NCBI GenBank assembly: GCA_963753615.1
Contig: CAVWCW010000014.1
Coordinates: 334,343 to 398,342, forward strand
Direction: 5' to 3'
Length of the DNA: 64,000 nucleotides
DNA from: CAVWCW01 sp963753615
Lineage (GTDB): Bacteria > Pseudomonadota > Gammaproteobacteria > Chromatiales > Chromatiaceae
Under the pieces are notes generated by a model. It was not told the DNA's origin. It searched no databases and saw nothing but the letters and a program-made list of their open reading frames with translations. This document shows positions 33,960 through 42,161 of the stretch, piece by piece. The number at the start of each line of letters is the position of its first letter. Position 1 is the first letter of the stretch. The position numbers were made by a program, and so were the translations under genes.

Positions 33960-35579
33960 ATGCCCATAGCCCTTCGCCATCTTCTGGCCTGCGTCCTGTT
34001 GCTGCCTTTTGCGGCGGCCGCCAACTTCTCCCTGGAGGTCGAGCAAAGGCTCGCAGGCGGCCAACCGGTGGCCGGCCAGACTCTGTATGCGGCGAACCTG
34101 ATGCAGCGCATGTACCAGGGGGACGGCCAGCAGCCCCTGTGGAGCGATGCGGCCATCGCGGAGCTGTTGACCGCCATCGACGGTCTGGCCGCCGACGGCC
34201 TGACCCCGGCCGATTACCGCTTTCCCCAGCTCGCGCCCTTGCTGCAGGCGCGGGCCGAAGGCGGTTTGAGCCCGGCCCAGGCGGCGGAGCTGGATCTGTT
34301 GCTGACCGAAGCCTTCGCCCGGGCGGTTTACAATCTTTACTTCGGCAAGGTCGATGCCGAGCGCCTCGACCCCAATATAAATTTCGCCCGCAGCCTGGAG
34401 GACGACGACCCGGCCCCCGAGCTGCGCCAGGCCATCGAGCGCGGCGAGATCGCCGCTAGCTTCGATCAGGCCCGACCCAGTAACGTTCGCCACCAGTGGT
34501 TGAAGGAGGCCCTGGCCCGCTACCGCCAATACCAGGCGCAAGGCGCCTGGGCGCCGGTGCCGGAAGGCAAGACGCTGAAGCCCGGCGAGCGCGATCCGCG
34601 GGTGGCTGCATTGCGCGCCCGCCTGGCGGTGACTGGGGAGCTGGCGGCTGCAGAGGCCGCCGACCCGGAGCTGTTCGATGCCGATCTGCAAACGGCGGTC
34701 AAGGCCTTCCAGCGGCGCCACGGGCTGGAGGCCGATGCCGCGGTGGGCCCGGCCACGCTGGCCGCGCTGAATGTCCCGGTCGAGCGGCGCATCGAGCAGA
34801 TCCGGGTCAATCTGGAGCGCCAACGCTGGATTATGCACGAGGCCTACGACGAGTTCCTGATCGTCGACATCGTCGGTTTCCAGGTCTACTGGGTCAAGGA
34901 CAACGAAGTGATCTGGCAGGAGCAGGTGCAGGTGGGCAAGGAGTTCACCCAGACCCCGGTGTTCAAGGACAAGATCCGCTACCTGGACTTCAACCCGACC
35001 TGGACCATTCCACCGGGCATCCTGCGACGCAGCATCCTGCCGCAGCTGAAGAAGAACCCGGACTACCTGAACAAGAAGGGCTACCACTTGCTGACCCTGG
35101 AGGGTGAAAGGGTGGACCCGAAGAGCGTGGACTGGAACGCCGTCAAGGGCTTCCCCTATATGGTGCGCCAGCCTCCGGGACCGGACAACGCCTTGGGACA
35201 GGTCAAGTTCATGTTCCCCAACCCGCATTACGTGTTTCTGCACGACACCAATCACCGGGAGCTGTTCGACCGCACCGGCCGCGACTTCAGCTCGGGCTGC
35301 GTGCGGGTGCGCAACCCCTTCGACCTGGCCGAGCGCCTGCTGGCGGGCCAGGACGGTTGGGACCGGGCGCGCATCGACCAGGTAGTGGCCTCGGGCCAGA
35401 CCACTCGGGTCAACTTGGAGCGGCCGTTGCGCATCCTGATCGCCTACGGTACGGTCACCGCTACCGTCGATCAGGTCTATTTCAAACCCGATGTCTACGA
35501 GCGCGACGCCCAGGTGCTGGCGGCTTTGGACGGCGAATTCCGGGTACGCGACCGCGACCTGCAAATGGCGCGGAAATAG
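33960..35579 (+). CDS. L,D-transpeptidase, YcbB/LdtD type
   Basis: A 539-residue periplasmic enzyme with signal peptide MPIALRHLLACVLLLPFAAA. Domains: scaffold region (about 30-210), peptidoglycan-binding helix bundle (DLQTAVKAFQRRHGLEADAAVGPATLAALN, given here only by its ends at about 242-271), and YkuD catalytic domain. The catalytic motif HDTNHRELF…FSSGCVRVRNP has Cys447. It makes 3-3 peptidoglycan crosslinks. Eight C residues directly precede the start codon, with GAGGTGA further up as ribosome-binding site. Likely a single gene. Confidence 0.94.
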   Translation: MPIALRHLLACVLLLPFAAAANFSLEVEQRLAGGQPVAGQTLYAANLMQRMYQGDGQQPLWSDAAIAELLTAIDGLAADGLTPADYRFPQLAPLLQARAEGGLSPAQAAELDLLLTEAFARAVYNLYFGKVDAERLDPNINFARSLEDDDPAPELRQAIERGEIAASFDQARPSNVRHQWLKEALARYRQYQAQGAWAPVPEGKTLKPGERDPRVAALRARLAVTGELAAAEAADPELFDADLQTAVKAFQRRHGLEADAAVGPATLAALNVPVERRIEQIRVNLERQRWIMHEAYDEFLIVDIVGFQVYWVKDNEVIWQEQVQVGKEFTQTPVFKDKIRYLDFNPTWTIPPGILRRSILPQLKKNPDYLNKKGYHLLTLEGERVDPKSVDWNAVKGFPYMVRQPPGPDNALGQVKFMFPNPHYVFLHDTNHRELFDRTGRDFSSGCVRVRNPFDLAERLLAGQDGWDRARIDQVVASGQTTRVNLERPLRILIAYGTVTATVDQVYFKPDVYERDAQVLAALDGEFRVRDRDLQMARK

Positions 35580-35595
35580 CCCCAAAGGAGTAACC

Positions 35596-35673
35596 ATGAC
35601 GAACGCCAATCATTTGATCGGGTTGGGACCTGGGCGGCAGCCGGCCCTGCTCGCCGGTGAGGCACGATCATGA
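35596..35673 (+). CDS. 25-codon ORF overlapping the symporter start
   Basis: AAGGAG at 35,584-35,589 precedes ATG 35,596. The peptide MTNANHLIGLGPGRQPALLA… ends in a TGA that overlaps the next ATG (ATGA at 35,670). The spacing and overlap suggest translation coupling, perhaps as a leader peptide. No family is recognised, and it may be chance. Confidence 0.4.
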   Translation: MTNANHLIGLGPGRQPALLAGEARS

Positions 35674-37844
35674 GCGCACCGCGCCGCCGCACGCCGAGTC
35701 TGTCGGCACAGATCTTCATTTCCCTTGGGTTGGCAATCGCCGCCGGCCTGTTCTTCGGTGAGTTGATCCAGCCGATCAAGGTCTTCGGCGATATCTTCAT
35801 CGGTCTCCTGCAGATGACCGTGCTGCCCTACATCCTGGTGTCATTGGTGGGCGGCTTGGGGCGCCTGTCCTATGCCGAGACCCGCTTGCTGGCCGTGAAG
35901 GGCGGCGGTTTCGTGCTCTTGTTCTGGGGCATCGCGCTGGCGGTGACCGTGCTGTTTACGCTCTCGTTCCCGAACTGGGAATCGGCGACCTTCTTCAGCA
36001 CCAGCCTGGTGGAGGCGGGCAGCGAGTTCGACCTGGTGGGCCTGTACATCCCCACCAACCCGTTCGCCTCCCTGTCCAATAGCGTGGTGCCCGCCATCGT
36101 GCTGTTTGCCTTGGCAGTGGGGCTGGCGGTCATCGGGGTACCGGGCAAAGGCAGCTTTCTGGCCGACCTCGACGTGCTCTCCAGTGCATTGATGGGCATC
36201 GCGCAGTTCGTTGCGCGTCTGGCCCCGATCGGCGTGTTCGCCTTGGTCGGTTCGGCGGCCGGCACTCTCGACGTGCAGGACCTGGGGCGCCTGCAGGTAT
36301 ACATCATCACCTATGTCGCCGCGGCGCTGTTGCTGAGCCTGTGGGTATTGCCCGGCCTGGTGTCGGTGCTGACCCCGATCCCTTACCGGCGCGTACTTTC
36401 CTCCTGCCAGGATGCCTTGGTCACGGCGTTCGCCACCGGCTCCCTGCTCATCGTGCTGCCGTTGCTCTCGGATCGGCTCAAAGAGCTATTGGAAGACGCG
36501 GAACTGCGCAGCGACGACAGCGACAGCGCGGTGGACTTGGTGGTGCCGATCAACTTCAATCTGCCAAATCTGGGCAAGCTGATGTCGCTCGCCTTCGTAC
36601 CCTTTGCGGGGTGGTATGCGGGCGCGACCGTGGGGGCGGACGAGTTCCCCATGTTTCTGGTTTCCGGGTTGGTGAGCTTCTTCGGCGAGGTGATCGTGGC
36701 CCTGCCGTTCCTGCTCGACCTGATGCGCATTCCGGCGGACATGTTCCAACTGTTCGTGGCCGTGGACGTGTTCACCGGCCGCTTCGGAACCCTCTTGGCA
36801 GGTGTCCACACGGTGGTGCTCGCGCTGCTTACCGCGGTGGCCGTTAGCGGGGGAATACGCTTGCGCTGGTCGGTTTTGGCCCGGTACGCGGCAGTATCCC
36901 TGGTGCTGACCCTGGGGCTGTTCCTCGGATTGCGCTTCTACTACGAGTTCGTGGTGCCGCAGCAGTACAAGGGTTATGAAAACCTGGTGGAGATGGAACT
37001 CGCATTCGAACCGGTAGGGGTAGAGAACGTGAAGTTGGAGGAGGTGGCTGCGGCCCCGGTGGGCGCCGGCGATGGGCGCTTGGGGCAAATAGAGCAGCGG
37101 GGCGTTTTGCGGGTGGGCTATGCGCAGGACCGGCTGCCCTTCGTGTTTCGCAATACCAACGGCCACCTGGTCGGCTTCGATGCGGAAATCGCCCATCAAC
37201 TCGCCCGCGACCTCGGGGTCGGCTTGGAATTCGTGTTGGTGGAGGCGGGCAGCGACCACCGGGCGCCGTTAGAGGACGGGCGCATCGACATGCTGATGAG
37301 CGGACTCACGGTGACCCCGATGCGGGCCACCGAGTTTCGCTTCTCGGAACCCGTGATGGACTCGACGCTGGCTTTCGTGGTGCGGGATCACGAGCGCGGC
37401 CTGTTCAACAGCCGGGACAAGGTCCAGGCCCTGGATCGGCCGCGCATCGCGATCATGGACATCCCTTACTTCCTGGAGGCGCTGAAGCGCTATCTGCCCA
37501 ATGCGGAGTTCAAGATCGTGGAATCGCCGCGCCAGTTCTTCAAGGCCGAGGAGGGCGAGTACGACGCCCTGTTCTTCACCGCGGAGGCGGGCTCAGGCTG
37601 GACTCTCGTTTACCCCAGCTACAGCGTCGCCATACCGAAGCCGGATGTGGTGTCGGTTCCCCTCGCTTACGCCATGCCCCGCGGCGCGGACGACCTCGCT
37701 GACTACGTCGATACCTGGATTACCCTGAAACGCGCAAACGGAGGCATCGACCGCGCCTACCGCTACTGGATCCTCGGCAAGGGCGCCGAGCGCAAAGAGC
37801 CGCGCTGGTCGGTGATTCGCGACGTGCTCGGCTGGGTGGATTGA
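35670..37844 (+). CDS. Na+/dicarboxylate-type symporter fused to a periplasmic solute-binding domain
   Basis: A 724-residue protein. Residues about 10-430 are a dicarboxylate/amino acid:cation symporter (DAACS, GltPh fold) with about eight helices and re-entrant loops. After a linker, residues about 470-720 form a family 3 solute-binding domain: RGVLRVGYAQDRLPFVFRN, LVGFDAEIAHQLARDLGV, DMLMSGLTVTPMRATEFRFSE. The binding domain would sit in the periplasm and hand ligand to the symporter, or sense it. A paralogue lies at 50,942. Ligand (C4-dicarboxylate or acidic amino acid) cannot be told. Confidence 0.88.
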   Translation: MSAPRRRTPSLSAQIFISLGLAIAAGLFFGELIQPIKVFGDIFIGLLQMTVLPYILVSLVGGLGRLSYAETRLLAVKGGGFVLLFWGIALAVTVLFTLSFPNWESATFFSTSLVEAGSEFDLVGLYIPTNPFASLSNSVVPAIVLFALAVGLAVIGVPGKGSFLADLDVLSSALMGIAQFVARLAPIGVFALVGSAAGTLDVQDLGRLQVYIITYVAAALLLSLWVLPGLVSVLTPIPYRRVLSSCQDALVTAFATGSLLIVLPLLSDRLKELLEDAELRSDDSDSAVDLVVPINFNLPNLGKLMSLAFVPFAGWYAGATVGADEFPMFLVSGLVSFFGEVIVALPFLLDLMRIPADMFQLFVAVDVFTGRFGTLLAGVHTVVLALLTAVAVSGGIRLRWSVLARYAAVSLVLTLGLFLGLRFYYEFVVPQQYKGYENLVEMELAFEPVGVENVKLEEVAAAPVGAGDGRLGQIEQRGVLRVGYAQDRLPFVFRNTNGHLVGFDAEIAHQLARDLGVGLEFVLVEAGSDHRAPLEDGRIDMLMSGLTVTPMRATEFRFSEPVMDSTLAFVVRDHERGLFNSRDKVQALDRPRIAIMDIPYFLEALKRYLPNAEFKIVESPRQFFKAEEGEYDALFFTAEAGSGWTLVYPSYSVAIPKPDVVSVPLAYAMPRGADDLADYVDTWITLKRANGGIDRAYRYWILGKGAERKEPRWSVIRDVLGWVD

Positions 37845-38014
37845 AAAGCGCGCTGGGACAGGAACGGGACTACACAGCAGCTTTTTCCAGCGCCTGGACT
37901 TCAGGCGCGGCGCTTGGATCCTGAACCTTTGATCATTGGCTTGTGTACAGCTCCCGTCGCCGGAAGGGCTGGATTGCCGTGGCCCCGGCCTTCCAGCCCG
38001 TCAGGCACCAAAGC
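37845..38014. other. Short convergent gap
   Basis: 170 bases with no ORF, hairpin with T run, or repeat that I could identify, between the symporter fusion and the convergent lipoprotein gene. Confidence 0.4.
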
Positions 38015-38242
38015 TCATTGCCCCATTTCTATCAGATTGTTAACGGTATTCTCGAGATTCTTTTTCAACGCCGCAGCCGCCGCGTTACATTCCTCGTCCT
38101 CTTTGGGATTGTCCATCTTCAAACACGCCCCCAACTTGGCCTGCGCTTCATCGGTGTGCTCTTGGTAGTACTGGACGTCGCGGGAGCAGCTTGAAAGTAG
38201 CAGGAGAGCGGCGGCGGTCAATGGCAGGAAAAGTTGAATCAT
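38015..38242 (-). CDS. EexN-like small lipoprotein
   Basis: A 75-residue lipoprotein with a hydrophobic leader and lipobox LSSC (Cys19). The mature peptide YYQEHTDEAQAKLGACLKM…EECNAAAAA has the two-cysteine, YxxH layout of EexN/TrbK-like entry-exclusion lipoproteins. In plasmids these block redundant conjugation. Chromosomal homologues are common and usually of unknown role. No conjugation genes are near. Confidence 0.7.
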   Translation of the reverse strand: MIQLFLPLTAAALLLLSSCSRDVQYYQEHTDEAQAKLGACLKMDNPKEDEECNAAAAALKKNLENTVNNLIEMGQ

Positions 38243-38758
38243 AGGCGCTGTCCTAGGTTCTGGTTACGTTGGGGACTTCAAACTCGCGGCCAATTGTGTC
38301 TCAGCAGGCTGCATTTGCCAAACCGAATCGCTGGCACGGACGGCCAACAGGCGATGACACCGTCGTCAGCGACGTCCTTGGTTTCAGAGTATCGGGTCCA
38401 ACGAGGGCGCCGGATTCAAATGACAAGCCGACGTGCCGAGCTGTCGGACGGAGATCTCAGTCGCGAGGCCCAAGCGGGTTGGCAGAATGAAAACGAGGAG
38501 TATCCGACCCAACACAGATGTCATCGCCGGGGCGGTTGTTTCTGCAAAGCGGCCCGTCTGGCGCTAAATGGCGAGATTGCCCAGTTTAACTCGACCCAGT
38601 CAAGCATAAGGTAAGCTCCCTGAAATCCCATTTCCCTAATTGCGAATGGGATTTTGACGGTTGGGCTCATTGATCGCCGTTGGGCCGTCCAGGCCCGGTT
38701 TGCATAAGGTCAGCCGCCGACTATCCTTTCTGTACCCTAACTCTTGGAGATCTGCAGT
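38243..38758. other. Long intergenic stretch before the aquaporin remnant
   Basis: About 515 bases with no ORF I trust; the 126-codon plus-strand frame here has unlikely composition. A hairpin, AAATCCCATT (38,623-38,632) pairing with AATGGGATTT (38,645-38,654) and followed by TTGACGG, lies near the end. The rest shows no repeat or RNA gene. It may hold decayed coding sequence. Confidence 0.4.
38623..38654 (+). terminator. Hairpin, possible weak terminator
   Basis: A 10 bp perfect stem with a 12-base loop and TTTT at the end of the stem. No gene reads into it closely, so its role is unclear. Confidence 0.4.
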
Positions 38759-39055
38759 ATGTCACTCATGAAGCGTTCCCTGGCTGAGTTCATCGGCACG
38801 TTCTGGTTGGTTCTGGGCGGCTGTGGTGCTGCCGTTTTCGCAGCCGGCGTCCCGGAGGTCGGCATCGGCTACCTGGGCGTGTCCCTGGCCTTTGGGCTCA
38901 CGGTCCTGACCATGGCCTACGCGATCGGCCACATATCCGGCTGCCACCTGAACCCGGCGGTCTCCGTAGGCCTGGCGGTAGGCGGGCGTTTCAGTTTCGC
39001 CGATCATCGGCGCAGCCTTGGCCGGGGTTATCTATCGGTTGTTTGAAGACGAAGC
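38759..39055 (+). pseudogene. aqpZ: Aquaporin Z, internally deleted
   Basis: The start (MSLMKRSLAEFIGTFWLVLGG) and first NPA region (ISGCHLNPAVSVGLAVGGRF) are a normal AqpZ N-terminus to about residue 82. The next bases, one frame over, encode SPIIGAALAGVIYRLFEDEA and a stop at 39,053-39,055, the usual C-terminus. About 130 residues between, including the second NPA motif, are missing. It cannot form a channel. The in-frame reading ends at 39,046. Confidence 0.85.
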
Positions 39056-39266
39056 CTGATCTGGGTTCCGCGTCGCGCCGTCCGAGAATGCGGTGCGACG
39101 CATTTAGGCAAGTGTTCCCGCCGGACGAAGCCGAAAAAGGAAGACCGTTGGGCAATGTCGCTTGCTGATGGGCGTGCCCGCCACCGGCTCTTGGTCTCTC
39201 CAGGTTTTTTTGCGGGCAGCAGATCTCAGGCGCTCCGCGCTTATGGTCAAGAGGTAGGGATAGACG

Positions 39267-41754
39267 ATGAAACCTGTGTGGAAAATCCTGGCGGGTCTGT
39301 TGAAGGTGCTCGGCGGTCTGCTGTTGTTGCTGGTTGTGGCGTCGGCAATTTTTCTCGCTCTTGGCGTGCGGCTGGAACTGGACACGCTGCGCAAGCCGGT
39401 GGAACTGGCTGCCGAGCAGGCTATTGGCAGGGAAGTCAGCTTCGAGGGCAGCCTTTCACTGGTGCCTACGCTATGGCCGACCCTGGAGGTTCAGCAAGTT
39501 GCTATTGCCAACGCTCCAGGTTGGAGCGAAAAGGACTTTGCGCGAGCGGGTTTGCTGCGTCTGCAATTGGGGTTGATCCCGCTGTTGCGCGGTGAGGTAC
39601 AGGTGGGGGAGGTCACTGCCGAACAGGTGCGGCTGAATCTGGAGAGTGACCGCCAGGGTGGACCCAACTGGCGCGTCGGCGAGTCTGCGCCGGAGGCCAG
39701 CGCCCAACCCGAAGCGTCCTCCGACGCCTCCCCCGGTATCCGTTTTACCGCGCTGAATACTCTTCTTCTGAAAGACATCGAAGTCAACTATCTGGACCAG
39801 CAACTGGATCACGTCTTGCGCCTCCGGCTGGAGGAAATGAAAGGGAGCATGGCCGACGGCGAGCCGGTCAAGCTGGAGATCCGAGGCCAACTTCAGGACC
39901 ACGATGTGATCCTGAACATTGGCGGAGGCAGCCTGGCGGATCTGTATACCCAGACCAGCGATTGGCCACTGAAGTTGAATGGCGAGCTGGCGGCGACTCC
40001 GTTCGAAGGCGAGGGCGTATTGGTTCGCGGCGGCGATCCCGAGGTTCAGGCCGGAATCCAGGTCGGCGGCTTCGATTTGGGGGCTCTGTTGGCTCGACTC
40101 CAGGTTATCGAAGGATTGGACGCCAATATCGAGCGCTTATCTTCCAAACTCGTGCTGCGGGGAGATAGCCTCAAAGAGTGGATCACCACCTCCGAGGCTC
40201 AGTGTCCTGCTGGAGGGCGGAGAATGGCTGCTGACAGACGCCAACAGCGGCGGGCAATTGCCCATCCATATTCTAAAGGGGGATGCTCGGATGCAGCCGG
40301 GACAACCCCTGAAGGTCGACCTGGAGGCAACTCTCGGGGAGCAGCCGGTACAGATTCAAATTCGGGGCGCCGAGCCTGCTTCGATGTTCAAGCCCGGCGC
40401 GGAGTTACCCTTATCTCTAGCGGTGACCGGGGGCGGTGCCGATCTGCTTTTGGAATCCCGGGTCGTTCGCCCCATCGCCACCAAAGGCCTGGGCTTCACC
40501 CTTACACTGAAAGGTGAAAGTCTGGATGGCCTGGACAGCCTGCTGAAGACCGATTTGCCTCCCTGGGGGCCCTATTCCATGACGGGTGGTATTACACTGA
40601 ATCCCGATGGGTACGCAATCGACGGATTGACGCTCACCATGGGTGAGACCAGCCTCGACGGCAAACTAAGCCTGGACACCAAGCGACGGCCCCCGTACCT
40701 GGATATAGGCTTGAGCAGTGAGCGTTTGCAGATCGACGACTTCAGGCTCGGGGACTGGTCGCCTGCCAAGGGCACGACGCAGTCAGACCCGGCAGAAACC
40801 GAATCTGAGGTCGGTGCGGAAGCCGAGAATACCGGCGCCGAAGACAAGCCGGTTCGTAGCTTATTGGATCCCGAGACGCTCGGTGCGCTAGATGCCCGGC
40901 TGGCGGTCGAGGTGAAACAGGTATTGTCCGGCCAGGACCAGTTGGGCCGGGGCTCATTGGTGCTGACTTTGGACGGGACGCGCCTGGAAATCGATCCCGT
41001 GGAAGCAGACCTCCCGGGCGGCAGCGCCGAGGCTCGTTTCCTTTACCACCCGAGCGGCGGCTCGCTGGACCTGGATCTGGCGGCCAAGGTGGAATCGTTC
41101 GACTACGGCGTTTTGGCCCGCCGCATCGATCCGCAAAGTGAGGTGGGCGGCAAGATCAGCCTCGACGTTGCGCTAACGGCTAAGGGAGACAGCCCGGACG
41201 CCTTGCTCAGCAACGGACGGGGCCACCTGGACTTCGGGCTCTGGCCGCAGCAATTGCAGGCGGACCTGTTCGATCTCTGGGCGGTGAGCCTGGTCGGTGC
41301 GATGCTGACCAAAGTCGACAAGGAGAATGCATCCAGAGTGAATTGCCTGGTGGCCCGCTTCCAACTGGAAGACGGGGTCATGAACGAAAAGGTGATCTTC
41401 GCCGATACCACAAACATGAGTGTCGAAGGCAGAGCCACCATCGATTTCAAGCAGCGTCACATCGAAGTAAGCGCCAAACCCAAAGCCAAGAATCCGCAAA
41501 TGTTCGCCCTGGCTACCCCGGTGGCCATGCGCGGCAGCTTCGAGGACTTTGGAGTGCGCATCAACCCGTTAGCCATCGGCGGCACCGCCGTGTCTTTCGT
41601 TACCAGTCCGGTGCACGCGCCGATTCGCAAGCTGTTCAAGGGCGAAGTGCCGGCGGACGGGATCGAGGCCTGTGCCCAGGCCTGGAGTGCGGAGATAGAC
41701 GAGGAGGAAACCGAGTCCATCCCTGAACCCGAGAGGGGCCACCCGGCAGGGTAA
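39267..41754 (+). CDS. AsmA-family protein, frameshifted
   Basis: Two overlapping frames form one protein of about 825 residues. The first (from 39,267) has an N-terminal membrane anchor (ILAGLLKVLGGLLLLLVVAS) and the AsmA start with REVSFEGSLSLVPTLWPTLE. The second carries the rest, from about 40,190 (LSVLLEGGEWLLTDANSGG) to a C-terminal AsmA_2-type domain (GHLDFGLWPQQLQADLFD; FATPV-like ALATPVAMRGSFEDF). The indel is near 40,185-40,205. AsmA proteins bridge the inner and outer membranes and move phospholipids or affect outer-membrane assembly. A second AsmA-like gene follows after repeat copy C. Confidence 0.85.
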
Positions 41755-41879
41755 GTCGAAGAACCATCCCAATCATCGGGGGAACCCGATGCGCAAACCC
41801 TATTTACCGCCCGTTGCTCGCGGGCCGGTAATCTGCTGTTCGACCCAACGCCTCGAGCCCAGCGTTGCCGGGGGCGAGC

Positions 41880-42137
41880 CCGGATATTTCACCTGGCCGC
41901 CAGGCGGCTGCGCAGAAGCGGCTGGAAATTCGAGACCTTGAATAGCACTGCGGAGGCGTCTCCGGCGAAACACGCTTTAGCATGCCGCCTGGCTGTCGCA
42001 CCCCTGGCTGGTTCCTGCACGCCTGGGCTTGCTCTTCGCTCAAGCGGTAGCTACGGCTATCGATTTCGCTCCAGAGCGGCGCCCAGCCGCACAGGCCCTG
42101 GAGCCAGAAACGCGATACCTGGTGAAATGTCCAGGCC
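41880..42137 (+). repeat. Copy C of the ~240 bp interspersed repeat
   Basis: The most complete copy. Left end CCGGATATTTCACCTGG (41,880-41,896), right end CCTGGTGAAATGTCCAGG (42,118-42,135). Its internal sequence matches copy A (inverted) and copy B. It lies in the 405 bp gap between two same-direction AsmA-like genes, and its right end is 24 bases before the second gene's start, so it replaces or carries that gene's promoter region. Confidence 0.85.
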
Positions 42138-42161
42138 AGTTCTTTTGCAGGCTGATTTGAC

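Noticed and set aside
38015..38242. Sign of a conjugative element from the EexN-like lipoprotein
   Set aside because: No tra, trb, relaxase or integrase gene is near; chromosomal EexN-like lipoproteins are common.
38234..38614. 126-codon plus-strand ORF before the aquaporin remnant
   Set aside because: Composition rich in Arg, Cys and Trp, no ribosome-binding site, and no family similarity.
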